Source: Ilex aquifolium (taxonomy: Eukaryota > Streptophyta > Magnoliopsida > Aquifoliales > Aquifoliaceae). From it: a DNA stretch of 64,000 nucleotides. This document shows positions 1 to 11,110 of this stretch, in pieces. Positions within the stretch are counted from its first letter, which is position 1, and the number at the start of each line of letters is the position of its first letter. The notes below the pieces were generated by a model that was not told where the DNA came from, ran no database searches, and was given only the letters and a program-made list of their open reading frames with translations. The DNA is taken from the NCBI GenBank assembly GCA_951799425.1, contig OX637401.1:17261501-17325500 (forward strand), in the 5' to 3' direction. A program made the translations under genes and the position numbers.

Positions 1-1110
1 CTCTGGATCTCTAGCCCAGTCAGCATCTGCAAAGGCTGTAAGTGATAGAGAACTCTTATGATAAGTAAGACCATAGGACAATGTGCCTTGAAGATATTTG
101 AGGATTCTCTTGACTGCTGCATAATGAACATCTGTGGGACAGTGCATGAATTAGCAAACATGGTTCACAACAAAGGTAATATCAGGTCTTGTCAAAGTTA
201 AGTATTGAAGTGCACCCACCACACTTCTATAGACAGTAGGATCAGGAAGCAAAGTACCATCAGTCTTGCCCATTCTAGTACCTAAAACACAAGGAGTTTT
301 GCAACTTTTGCAAGTGGCCATGTTAGTCTTCTGAAAAAGATATTTTGTATATTTTTCTTGAATGATAAACAGACCGGTGGAGGTGTGTTTAATTTTCAGA
401 TCTAGAAAGAAATGAATAGGACCTAAGTCTTTCATTTCAAACTCAGTATGTAGATGGGATACAAGGTTTTGTATATAAGATGAATCATTGTCTGTAAGAA
501 TGATGTCATCTACATACAGAACTAGCACTGTGAGAGAATAGCCACATTTTCTTATGAACAGTGAAGGATCTGCAGCTGAGGCATGAAAATCACAAGTGTA
601 AAGATGAGTAGTGAACCTTTCAAACCAAGCTCGTGGAGCTTGTTTGAGACCATAAATTGATTTATGTAGTTTGTAGACATGATGAGGTGCTGTCTAATCA
701 ATAAAACCAGGTGGTTGAGCCATGTAGACATCCTCCTTCAATGTACCATGTAAAAAAGCATTTTTAACATCCAATTGTTGAAGTTTCCAACCATTTGTGG
801 CAACTAGAGACAGAATAACCCTTACTGTTGCATGCTTGACCACAGAACTAAAGGTCTCACTGTAATCTATGCCTGGTTCTTGGTGATAGCCTTTGGCCAC
901 TAATCTTGATTTATATCTAGCAATAGTGCCATTTGCATTATATTTTATCCTATAAACCCATTTAGATCCTATGAGATTCTGCTGAGAAGATGGGTGAACC
1001 AAAGACCAAGTGCCCTATTGTTGCAAAGCTGAGAATTCTTCAGCCATGGCTGCTTGCCATTCTGGGGATTTTGATGCAATGGTATAAGATGTAGTCTTAG
1101 ACACGGGCAG
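1..1110 (-). mobile_element. Ty1/copia retrotransposon pol remnant (reverse transcriptase, start of RNase H)
   Basis: Reading right to left, the minus strand encodes the copia reverse transcriptase. A segment ending in SKSPEWQAAMAEEF is followed by KWVYRIKYNANGTIARYKSR, then LDVKNAFLHG, then the catalytic YVDD box (about 510-530), and finally the ADADWARDP stretch at the left edge that opens the RNase H region. The frame is broken by TAG stops near 1012 and 691, so the element is dead. Gag, protease and integrase are absent on the right, where recognisable homology ends near 1110, and no LTR is visible. The element continues past the left edge. It could be the 5'-truncated remains of a full copy or a fragment moved by another element. 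Confidence 0.93.
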
Positions 1111-2359
1111 TAGTGAGAAACACTTTCTTTTTACTAATGTCATGCTTGAATATGATACCATGACAAAGTCTGTACAGAGACTCAAGAACTCACAAAGAAG
1201 AAATGAAAACAAGAGGAACAGAAGAATCATGATCAGAAAATGTTTTTGGAATTCATTTCACTTACTTTCATTTGTACAAAATACAAGTATAATTATAGGA
1301 CAACTTTACCTCATCATGCACATGTGTAGTTGAGTACTAGCTCAACATTTCTTACCTGTAACTAACTGAACTTAACTAACTTCCTAACAAACTATCTAAC
1401 TGCTCATTTAACTAGTAAAACTACTACATGTGTTATGATGGTCCAAGGTACTTTACATGCTCAAATTATGTAGTGTTCAACTTGTGTCATTTAGGATCTA
1501 ACCGATATCAAAGATTGACAATGTAGATTCTTGGTTGGACTTTTTTTTGGGAACCTATACTTGACTATAGATGGTTGGCTAATTCGATAAATATTGTTAA
1601 GTTCTTGATCTCCACATGGAAGGATCACTTTGTGGATTATTATGGTGAATGCCTTCAATGTGGGCATCAACATACTAGCTTCACGTTGTTATTACAACTC
1701 CGCCAATGATGGAATTGAATGAAATACTTCATAGACATTTATCTATCCAACTCGCCCTTTTGTAATCCGGTTATAAGTAATGGATTCACTGCCTATTGGT
1801 TTCTCTATGTTTGCTTCAATTTGCTATATGATTCTGCCATGTTCAATAGAATCTAACATGAGCTTGTTTTTTCTTGAATTTTTGTTTGCTTTGTCAAACC
1901 TTCCTATAGGTTGTGGGACCTCATTTGGTTGCTCATCACCTAATTAAACCATGACTACTACAATAATGTAGGCATTTAAGGTACCATTTTTTCAAATGGC
2001 AATTTATGTTATTTACTTTTACATGCCTTCCATGTTATTTAGTTTATTTTTATCAACTTAATTCTTCCCAAGTTGTTAGTATTTTGGTGAGCTCAACTTG
2101 ACCAAGCCTTGTTGACAAAAGGGTAGATGACGAATGGGCCAAGTATTCCACTGATACATACATCTTCAGTTGGATGAAACAGCCATTAATTTACCTTAAA
2201 TAACACTCAAATCACATTTCAAGTGTTAATAGGTAACACTAGCATGTCTACTATTTGATTTAGTTTAATGTTTACCATGATATTGTAGTCTTCCATCATG
2301 AATCAATTTTCAAAAAACCAGTTGATTAAGTTTTTCAGTTGATCAGGTTGAATTATTTA
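1111..2359. other. Intergenic, no recognisable feature
   Basis: AT-rich sequence with scattered short ORFs of no recognisable family. I see no RNA gene, repeat terminus or conserved motif here. Confidence 0.6.
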
Positions 2360-3058
2360 TCTATATCTATACTACTAAAAAGTCAAAACTATTAATTTTC
2401 AAATTTACTCTTCAACAATTTTAAAAAGTCAAATTTGTAATGTAGTAAATTCATAGTTATGAATTTGTATAAACTAAAGGTCACATGACATTTAACAAAC
2501 ATTGTAATTAGGTATGTTTCATTTTCGGTTTAATGTAAAAGTTACCGTGTCAATTGAAGTCAGTCTTAACCTTTTCCTTTTCGTCTTTCAAACTAATGGA
2601 GAGTCCATTTAAGGTGTCGTTTGGTAACATGATGTTTTTGTTTTTTTTTTTCATTTTATGGAAAAAACAAAAAAAAAAAAACATTTGGCGAATGTTTTGT
2701 TTTTTTTTTACTGCTCCGTTTTGAAAACAAGGTCAAAATATGGAAACATCTAAAAGGATGTTTGAGAAAACATCCAAAACACGTGCCTCTCTCAGCCCAC
2801 CCTTTAACGAGGTCTACCTTCGAATCTTGTTAACACCAAAATTTTGGACTTTTTGTTGAAAGTATAAAAGGGTCATTTCTCTATTCTCCTAACTACTGCT
2901 CACCCAACTTTTTTCTCTCTCTCTCATATGTGTCTCTATGCGAAGACTCCAGAGTTGCTGAAGGTTGAAGGTGCTCATCCTCTCAAGGTCAGACTTGCTT
3001 AAATCGATGTCCCTCTGTAGCCCTAACCCTCTCTAAAAGGTAATTTTTTGAATTTTTT

Positions 3059-3269
3059 GGGTGGCTGGTTGTGGTGGGTGATGTTTTGGTGGGGTGTTGA
3101 TGGTGGCTGGTGGTGATGGGTTTTGCGTGGTTAGGTGTTAGGTGGTGGTGGATTTTGGTGGTGGGTGATGTATTGGTGGGGTTTTGGTGGTGGTTAGGTG
3201 GCTGGTGGTAATGGGTTTTGTTTGGTTTGGTGTTGGGTGACTGGGTGGTAGTGAGTTTTGGTGGCGGGT
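3059..3269. repeat. GGT/GGTT-rich minisatellite, left part
   Basis: Irregular tandem repeats of GGTGGTTGGGTGGTGG-like units, including several GGGTGATGTAT-GGTGGGG units. They continue at 4218 after the hAT insertion and were one block before it. ORFs through it are low-complexity and not credible genes. Confidence 0.8.
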
Positions 3270-3277
3270 GATGTATC

Positions 3278-4217
3278 CAAGGGCGGAGGGAAGCTAGGGC
3301 CAGGGTGGGCACGTGCCCCCCCTCAAAATTTTTTTTTTTTTTTAGTTAAGTATATATATTATAAATTTGTATAATATATTATTTGTGCCTACCCAAAATC
3401 CAAGATAAAAATATTAGGCCTACATTATTTACCCAAAAAAATTAAAAAATTAAGTCCATTTAAAACAAAAAAATTTGAGCCCACTATTATCTACCCAAAC
3501 TTATTAAAAAATTAAATATTTGACCTATCACAATCCACTTAAACCTATTAAAGAAACAAACTTTTAGCCCAACATTAAAAACAAAATTTTTGGCCCAACA
3601 TTAAAAACAAAACTTTTGGCCTACCCACCATTAAAAAACAAAACTTTTGGCCCACTTGACTAAGGGGAGAAAAGGGTATAAAATCCCTAGTTGCAACTAA
3701 ATAAAGAATAATTTTACTACGGACTTGTGACTGTGCGCATTGATAGAAAATTAGTGATAAATTAATTTACATTTAATTTATATACAAAATTTTAGTGATT
3801 TTTAAAAAATTTATATTTTATTGAAATATATAATCAGGTTAAAAATGTACTAAATTTTTTTTTTGTGTCTTTTTGTTAGGATTTTGCTTCGACTAAATAA
3901 AAATTGAATTTACTATTTCAGAATAATTTTGTTTTGATTCTTACTTTTTTGTTATTCTTGAACTGAATTTTTTTGTATCAGTTTCGGCTAAATATTTTTT
4001 TATACCAATTATATTTTGTCCCCTCATAGACGTTCATGGCTTCACTCCTGACAATATATATATATATATAGGCATTTTTTATGTTAAATGGACTTCATGT
4101 ATCAAATATAATATAATAAATATAAATATATTATATAGTGTGATTGATTAGAAGGAAAAAAATTAGAGTGCTTAATTAAAGTGTCCACCCTGACCAGAAT
4201 TCCTGGCTCCGCCCCTA
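3278..4217. mobile_element. Non-autonomous hAT element with 8-bp target duplication
   Basis: The left end CAAGGGCGGAG and the reverse complement of the right end, TAGGGGCGGAG, form short terminal inverted repeats extending imperfectly into a CAGGGTGG motif. GATGTATC lies on both sides (3270-3277 and 4218-4225), a perfect 8-bp duplication as hAT elements make. Removing the element restores a GATGTATCGGTGGGG unit of the surrounding minisatellite. The 940-bp interior is AT-rich and noncoding. Confidence 0.85.
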
Positions 4218-4410
4218 GATGTATCGGTGGGGTTTTGGTGGTGGTTGGGTGGTTGGTGGGTGACTGTTGGTGGTTGGTTTTGCTTGGTTTGGTGTTGGGT
4301 GGTTGGGTGGTAATGGGTTTTGGTGGCGGGTAATATATAGGTGGGGTTTTGGTGGTGGCTGGGTGGCTGGTGGTGGTTGTTGGGCAGCTGATGGTGGTGG
4401 GTTTGGTGGT
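4218..4410. repeat. GGT-rich minisatellite, right part
   Basis: Continuation of the 3059-3269 array with the same GGTGGGGTTTTGGTGGTGG units, separated from it only by the inserted hAT element. Confidence 0.8.
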
Positions 4411-4987
4411 GTTGGGGAATAGACTTTCAGTATAATATCAAACATGTTTTTTTATTTTTGTTTTCATAATTTTTTAATGTAAATGACTATCAAACATGTT
4501 TTATATTTTTTATTTTTTATCACAGAAAAACAAAAATTAGTTTTATTTTTTTTATAAAAAAAACATAAAAACGAAAACGTTACCAAACGCACCCTATAAT
4601 GAATTAATGTTCTACTCAAAGTTCATTTTCTTTTGCTTTTGTTTGTTGATCCTACTCTCTGGGTAAAAAAATTCGTGTGGTCTTTGGTTCATTTTGCCTC
4701 TGTTTTATACTCTAAGCCAAGCCCTTCTAATTTCTTCTTTCATCTCATTTTGTGTTAACACTTAGACCTATTTTATCCCTCTCTGTACGATGTGTGAATG
4801 TTGCATCAGTTCTAATGGTGTCATTCTTTGGACTTATTATTGTTTGTTATATTTCAGCTTTTTCTTCCTATTTGCAGTGTCTTTATGATATTGTTTGTGG
4901 ATGGTGTAGATTTATAAGCAGATTGGTGAGAAGCATGTTTGACTACAAGCAGATGCAAAAGGGCTCGATAGCAGCCTTGGGAAAAAC

Positions 4988-5168
4988 AGTAATGCTACAT
5001 TGACCAAATTTTGGAACCAAATTAAGAGTCCAAATAACAAGACAGCATATTATTTGGAGTCTTTATTGGGGCCCAAATAACATGGCACCAATTAAAGAAG
5101 TCCAAGTCAACTGTCACGTCATTTGAGCTCTTAATTTAGTCCCAAAATTTGGTCAATGTAGCATTACT
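4988..5168. mobile_element. MITE with near-perfect 27-bp inverted ends
   Basis: AGTAATGCTACATTGACCAA and the following TTTTGG at the left are matched exactly in reverse complement at the right end (about 5143-5168). The element is 181 bp and noncoding. The target duplication is not clear, so the superfamily is not assigned. Confidence 0.8.
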
Positions 5169-6600
5169 ATCCCCCGGAGTTAGGCCGGGTGACTTTTCTT
5201 TTTTCCATTTTCATCATGAATATGCAATCTTGTTCTTTCTTAATAACATTTGGGGCTCTACAATAGAGATATGAGTTGAAATAATGATTAAATTTATATT
5301 TTTTTTATGACTACGCCAATTAACTTTTCTTATCATTGGCAAGGAGAAAAGCAGTCTATCAACTAATGTCTATGAGATGATTATTTTCTTTTTACGGATA
5401 TGTTATATCAAGTCATTTAGTCCATCCTTAAAATCTTCTATTTACCTGGCATGCAATATCTTTAGGAATCTATTATTCTTTATTTAGTTTTCGAAATAGA
5501 GAGTGCTCTAATAAAAACATAATAACGAACATGAGAATTGAATATTTGAAAATGATGTGGGGTAGAAAATTTGAACTTCGATAAGACAGTTTTACGAAAA
5601 TGACATAACCATGTTGGAAGCATGTCGATCATCGATATTTTTCAAAACTCTCGGATACGTATCTAATACTTTTTTAGTCGTGCCCGTAATTGAAAGAAAA
5701 AATCTCAATTTCAAACACATGCTCAACACTAGTTTAGTGACCTATCCAATTCTTCTTTTAGTCGTATCTACAACTAAAAATTAATGTATGTAAAAATATA
5801 TAATTGTTGAGACTAATAAGATTATTGTTTTACTTAAATTTACTTAAAACCCAGAAATGCATAAAAGCTCTACATAAAAATTGGACTTAGTATTTAGCCA
5901 AAGAAATAAGAGGACTTGGTAAGGTGAGAGAAACCAATAATTATAGAATTCTATCATGCATGAGTAAGATTTCTCTTTTTACCACAAACAAAAGAATTTT
6001 GAAAAATTCTTATTCAAATATCGACAATAGTACTACACTTATATATTGCTCCACAATTTCAAGAAGATCTTCAGAAGAGGATGCTTGCAATTGATGACAT
6101 AAGTGATGAATATGGTGATGACAATGCATCCACCTAAAGGACAAGATCTATTTATGGGTTGAGCTTGATGACTCCTTTTTTTTTTAACGATGAAAAGCCA
6201 AGAAACAAATTAGGGTGGATTGATGAGATTTTAAAAAATATTTACATCAACGATCCACTACATTATACACTGTGCATGCATTAGCTATTGCAGCTTTTAA
6301 TTTTTATATAATAATATGTGTGGCATGTCAAGTTCATCACGTACAATATAAGTTCAGTATTATATATATATATATATACACGTATCTTAAAATTCCTGAT
6401 TCTTGTTTTCTTTTGAAGCCTAATAAGATTTTCTTGTGTCATAAGACCAAAATTTCACCAATGAAAGTGGTGATCCGGGTAAAATTAAACAAAAGGTGGG
6501 TCTTGATAAATGAACATTATAACCAAAGTCTCAAGGAAAAGAATAATTTTTTAGATGTACTATAAAATGGTACATATTTGATAAAAAAAAAAATGGTACA
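5169..6600. other. No gene seen; AT-rich repeat-derived sequence
   Basis: AT-rich sequence with TA microsatellite near 6360-6380 and short spurious ORFs. If the 2366-6666 Helitron is real, this is its 3' half. No protein family is recognised. Confidence 0.5.
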
Positions 6601-6666
6601 TAATTTGAATATACACTATTTCATAATCAAAATGGATCACGTGTAACGCACGTGTGCAACTACTAG

Positions 6667-6773
6667 TATAAATAAATATAAATATATTATTTTATGTTTA
6701 TTAATCAATAAATTTTAATTAAAACTTGCAGTTAAGGTGTCCAGCCTAATTTAAATTCTTGATTCTGCCCCTG
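6667..6773. mobile_element. hAT 3'-end remnant
   Basis: The last ~100 bases resemble the right end of the 3278-4217 hAT: a TATAAATATAAATATATTAT stretch, then AAGGTGTCCAGCCT, then GATTCTGCCCCTG. The matching left end was not found, so only a terminus remains. Confidence 0.4.
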
Positions 6774-7258
6774 CATGTATTTACACTAAAGTCTTGTGTC
6801 GTAAACACACGACTTTGATGTAAAGTGTGTTTATCCAACATGAGTTCAAAAAAACAATGATATTTTGGTGATAAGAATAATTGATTCCTCATGGGACTGC
6901 TTGATCCTTCTGACATCAAGACTAATCTTATGTGTTAAATTAGTTGTCCGGTTAGCCTCAAAATTCAGTTACCATAAGAAAATATATGGTAGTTTGGGAA
7001 GCTATTCCTTCCTAGTAATCAAAATCAATTGTTCTTGGCCTTGCTCAAATTCAATTCATTTCCACTTGTTTGAATCAGTCCAATAATACACCTATTAGGG
7101 TCATATAGTCTAAAGTCCCATTAATCACAATATCGAATATGTGAACAAGATACATTCTTAATATTTGATATTTTTTGTACAAAGTGTCTCCGCCCTCATT
7201 TGAACTCACAAGATGTAAAAGTCTAAATTCCACTTCTTCTTTTTTTTGGGTTTCTGGG
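6774..7258. other. Intergenic, no recognisable feature
   Basis: Nothing beyond short ORFs. The longest overlapping minus-strand ORF is a product of the repeats in the adjacent MITE. Confidence 0.5.
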
Positions 7259-7677
7259 TAGGGCTGATAATCAAATCGAGTTTTGTAAGCTCGAATTGAA
7301 CCTGTCGAGTTCATTTTTTTAAACGAGTCTAAAAAATTGTTCAAGTTCAACTCGTTTAGAAAATTAGTTAAGCCTAAAAAATTGTTCAAGTTTAACTCGT
7401 TTAGAAAATTAGTTGAGCCTAAAAAATTATTCAAATTCGACTCGTTTAGAAAATTAGTCGAGCCCAAAACGAACCGAACCCTGTCCGAGTCCAAATAGTT
7501 TGATTATTTTACATATAAACAAACTGAACTTTACGAGCTTAAGTCAAACATTTTAAGCTCGTTTTCTAAAAGAGTTTAAAAAATTGTTTAAATTCACCTC
7601 GTTTAGAACACAAATCAAACTTGAGTCAAGTTTTATCCGAATCGAACCTGAATAAATCCGCTCAATTACCAGTCCTA
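7259..7677. mobile_element. hAT-type MITE with 8-bp target duplication
   Basis: The left end TAGGGCTGATAATCAA and the reverse complement of the right end, TAGGACTGGTAATTGA, are imperfect terminal inverted repeats. Flanks TTTCTGGG (7251-7258) and TTTCTAGG (7678-7685) fit an 8-bp hAT duplication with one mismatch. The interior carries three 45-bp tandem units, which create a spurious ORF with a repeating NFLNELNLN peptide. Confidence 0.75.
7327..7461. repeat. 3 x 45-bp tandem repeat inside the MITE
   Basis: Units start at 7327, 7372 and 7417, each running from GYCTAAAAAATT through ACTCGTTTAGAAAATTAGT. The 45-bp period is a multiple of three, which keeps a false reading frame open. Confidence 0.9.
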
Positions 7678-7682
7678 TTTCT

Positions 7683-7786
7683 AGGTGGAGAAAGCAATCA
7701 TCTAGAGAAAGTGGGCTTGTCCCTTCTCCGAAACAGGTGGAGTAAGCAATCGTCTAGAGGAAGTGGACTTGTCCCTTCTCTTCTCT
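7683..7786. repeat. 52-bp tandem duplication
   Basis: AGGTGGAG-AAGCAATC-TCTAGAG-AAGTGG-CTTGTCCCTTCTC occurs at 7683 and again at 7735 with a few substitutions. It abuts the right target duplication of the MITE. Confidence 0.85.
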
Positions 7787-7789
7787 GCA

Positions 7790-8521
7790 CTTGGCAGAAA
7801 AGCACCTGAACTCAATTGACTATCAAGCTAGATGAAACTCATGTCCATGACCGAAATTAGAAGCCAATATAGAGTATCAATTGTCCATGTCCTGCACCTT
7901 GTTGGACACATGGAACAAACAAATTATGTTTGGATCTCATTCTACAACCTCACTAAACCATATTAATTTCATGGATAGCACTCCTATTTGCAGGCATTGA
8001 CTGTAAAAATAATAAGATACAATAAAATACAAAAACTTTACACAAAACTTTACACATGGTTTGCTATGATTGGTAGAAATAAGAGTATTACTGAGAATTA
8101 ACTTTCGATACCATAGGTAGACCCTTGTTTTACCCATTGTAGAAGTTTTTCAACTTCACAAAACTGAAGGAATGGAAGCGGGGCAGCTAGCTAAAGCAAG
8201 TTAGATTCACAGCAGGAACACAGGAACTGAAACGGCATTTTTTTTTTTTTTTTGGTTTTTTTCATCAACAAAATCAAATTCAAATGCAGTAAAACTCTTA
8301 ATTGAAGCAGCCACAATGACTAATCTCACACAGCCCCAGACCAAACCTTATTCAACCCAATTTGGTCTTGTACCAGATAGACAGATCATTCTCTTCCCTC
8401 CCAACTTTCCAACCCCCAAGAAAACCTCAAAAAACATAACTAAACTAACACAAATCGAACTATAACAAAAAAACCATCATGCCGCTCAAACTTCTCGTTT
8501 CCTCGAATTTTCTATCTTCTC
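7790..8521 (-). other. Intergenic and SAHH 3' untranslated region
   Basis: No gene is recognised. The part next to 8522 should be the 3' UTR of the SAHH gene, with T- and A-rich tracts near 8240-8265. No polyadenylation signal stands out clearly enough to place the transcript end. Confidence 0.5.
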
Positions 8522-10981
8522 TCAGTACCTGTAGTGAGGAGGCTTGTAAGGACCCTCAATTGGTATACTGATGTAGTCAGCCTGGTCCTTGGTGAGCTTA
8601 GTGAGCCGGGCACCAAGCTTTCCTAGGTGGAGAGAAGCAACCTTCTCATCAAGGTGCTTAGGCAATACATAAACCTTCTTCTCATACTTCCCACTTGCCC
8701 TCTCGTTCCACAGCTCGAGCTGAGCAATCACTTGGTTAGTGAAAGAGCAGGACATCACGAAGCTAGGATGCCCTGTGGCACAACCCAAGTTCATGAGACG
8801 CCCCTCGGCCAATACAATGATGCCCGATTTAGTATCTGGGAACACCCACCTATCCGTTTGGGGCTTAATGGTGATTCGCTTCACGCCAGGGTATGTCTCA
8901 AGACCATGCATGTCGATTTCATTATCAAAGTGACCGATGTTGCAAACAATGGCGTTGTTCTTCATCTTTCTCATATGGTCTACCATGATGATGTCCTTGT
9001 TACCAGTGGTGGTCACAAAGATATCAGCTTCAGAGACCACATCTTCAAGAGTAAGAACTTGGAGGCCTTCCATAAGAGCTTGAAGAGCACAGATGGGATC
9101 AATCTCAGTCACAATCACACGGGCACCAGCTTGCTTCAAGGCAGCTGCGCAGCCCTTGCCCACATCTCCATAACCAGCTACAACTGCAACCTTTCCAGCA
9201 ATCATCACATCAGTGGCTCTCATCAGGCCATCAGGAAGCGAGTGGCGGCATCCATACAAATTGTCAAACTGGTCGAACCAAAGTCATAGTAAATTGTTAG
9301 AACAGGGAAGATGTACTTTATTAAACCAAAGATCTATAACAAGCCAAACAAGATCTATCAATATTGTCTTTAAATCATTGATCAAAGAAAAAGAAACTGC
9401 ATTTAATGATGGAACCATAGCACGAATCCTTAATAGAGGCCAGTGAACAGGTACTTTACTAAACTAAAATCTATACCAAGCCAACCAAGATCTATGAATT
9501 ATTGTCCTTTAAATCATTGTTACAAATCTAATTCTACAACTACAGACAGATCAAAGAAAAAGAAATTGCATTTACTGATGGAATTAGAACACGATTTGTT
9601 GACAGATAGCCAAAATAAGAAATCCTTAATAGAAGCCATGCCAACATCAACAAACTCATGCTACATCTGAGATGTAGAACAGAAACAAGAAGATTTATAC
9701 AACTCAGAAATATCAGCTAATTTGGCACCAAATATCCAATGCGACAGCCAATTTTTTTACAAAGTAATTGGATGGAAAATTAAGTTACATGAAAGAATTA
9801 AATAAGGTGCCCACTTCAGCACAACCAATCACATATGGATGGCTCCATCTGAACAAAATAACTGAAAAAAATACTATCTGCATTCAATCCTATAAGATCG
9901 AGGAGATAAAGTCACTCAATTATAGCTACTATATAACTAGAAATAAAGGTAAAGGTAACATGCTTGAATTAACAACCAGATTATGGGTTTGAACAGAGGA
10001 GAGCCACTTTGTACATATTATGGAAATTAGATCTATACCCAATTCATCCCAATCAATTAACATGACTAAAGGTTCAATTACGTATAATGAGAAGTTAGAT
10101 CTACACCCAATCCACACCAAGAAATATCAATCAACAGGATTCAATTACGTATAATAAAAGTTAGATCTTTACCCTTTTTAAACATGTCAAATTATATGAA
10201 GCAAAAACAAAATTGTGTGAAAACCCAGATCTAATCCAAGATGGACATATATAAACAACTAGATATATACCTTGCTCTTGGTGACAGAGTCATTGACATT
10301 AATGGCAGGGAACAACAAGGTGCCATTAGCCTGCATCTGGTACAGCCTCTTAACCCCAGTCGTGGTCTCCTCCGAAACTCCAACCAATCTCTCCTTCATC
10401 TTGTGATACCTCTTGGGATCCGTCTTCAAGCCATCCCTAATAATCGTCAAAACAATCTGAAATTCTGCATTATCAGTAGAATTCGGGTCCGGCACCTTTC
10501 CGGTTTTTGCGAATTCTTCCTCGGCTTTCACCCCTTCGTGAATCAACAAAGTGGCATCGCCACCGTCATCCACGATGAGGTCTGGCCCACCACCGGGACC
10601 CCAGTCAAGGGCCCGCTCGGTGCACCACCAGTACTCCTGGAGGGTCTCACCTTTCCAGGCAAAAACCGCCGCGCTGTCACGGGCAATGGCCGCAGCAGCG
10701 TGATCTTGGGTGGAGAAGATGTTGCACGAGCACCACCTGACCTCCGCCCCAAGGGCAGTGAGTGCCTCGATGAGCACCGCCGTCTGGATGGTCATGTGGA
10801 GGGAGCCAGTGATTCTGGCTCCCTTGAATGGCTGTGATGGGCCAAACTCGGTCCGACACGCCATTAGCCCTGGCATTTCGACTTCGGCCAGCTCGATCTC
10901 CAGCCGCCCGAAGTCCGCCTGGGACATGTCTTTCACCTTGTACTCGCGGCCCGAAGTGGTTTTCTCAACTAGCAAAGCCAT
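8522..10981 (-). CDS. SAHH: S-adenosyl-L-homocysteine hydrolase (adenosylhomocysteinase), two exons, complete
   Basis: Exon 1 is 10271-10981 (237 codons), the intron 9269-10270 is 1002 bp with GT-AG ends, and exon 2 is 8522-9268 (248 codons plus TGA). The total is 485 residues, the usual plant length. The enzyme splits S-adenosylhomocysteine into adenosine and homocysteine, relieving product inhibition of methyltransferases in cytosol and nucleus. Visible motifs: SAHH signature 1 ([16 protein letters not shown], residues 85-100); the [15 protein letters not shown] block spanning the splice junction (231-245), with the conserved active-site lysines; the NAD-binding GYGDVG loop (269-274); and the C-terminal KPPHYRY that closes over NAD of the neighbouring subunit. 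The plant-type insert (about 150-190) is present. The start is the only ATG in frame, followed by [18 protein letters not shown] as in plant homologues. No damage is seen. Confidence 0.98.
9302..9640. repeat. Direct duplication in the SAHH intron
   Basis: A segment with AGATCTAT, TTTAAATCATTG, GATCAAAGAAAAAGAAA, GCATTTA and CCTTAATAGA-GCC occurs at about 9302-9437 and again, expanded, at about 9450-9640. Further short repeats of TTAGATCTA-ACCCA and CAATTACGTATAAT lie at 10020-10175. All are intronic. Confidence 0.75.
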
Positions 10982-11110
10982 TTTTCTTAGCTTTTTCTCT
11001 TTCTAGATCTGAACTCTCTCTCTCTCTCTCTCTCTCTCCTGGTGTGTAGAAGAGAGTGGGTTGTAGGCGCAGAGGAGTAGAGGAAGAGGAGAGATATAAA
11101 TAGGTTTTAA
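10982..11110 (-). promoter_or_regulatory. SAHH 5' UTR and core promoter
   Basis: On the minus strand a TATTTATATC element (complement of about 11093-11102) lies some 110 bases before the ATG and is a plausible TATA box. Between them, the 11012-11038 CT run on the plus strand is a GA run in the transcript leader, common in highly expressed plant housekeeping genes. The transcription start is inferred, not seen. Confidence 0.5.

Larger units (their letters stand above)
2613..4594. mobile_element. TIR element (GGTGYCGTTTGGTAAC ends) with minisatellite interior
   Basis: The left end at 2613-2628 and the reverse complement of 4579-4594 share about 14 of 16 bases around CGTTTGGTAAC. Both are followed by T/A-rich tracts. 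The interior holds GGT-rich minisatellite and a nested hAT element, and no transposase coding. I found no convincing target-site duplication, so the superfamily stays open. Confidence 0.5.
2366..6666 (+). mobile_element. Putative non-autonomous Helitron (ends paired tentatively)
   Basis: The 3' end is well formed: a CACGTG/CACGTG stem with a 5-base loop (6638-6654), 8 bases, then CTAG (6663-6666) followed by T, as expected for insertion between A and T. The best 5' candidate is TCTATACTACTAAAAAG at 2366, preceded by A; an alternative TC lies at 2360. Everything between would be cargo, including two TIR elements. No Rep/helicase coding is visible. The 3' end is more secure than the pairing, and the element could be shorter. 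Confidence 0.38.

Noticed and set aside
7075-7494. 139-codon ORF with internal repeats
   Set aside because: The repeat is a 45-bp DNA tandem inside a MITE; the rest of the ORF is unrelated flank.
8627-9289. 220-codon plus-strand ORF
   Set aside because: It is the antisense shadow of SAHH exon 2, which has a complete conserved protein on the other strand.
10241-10837. 198-codon plus-strand ORF
   Set aside because: It is the antisense shadow of SAHH exon 1.
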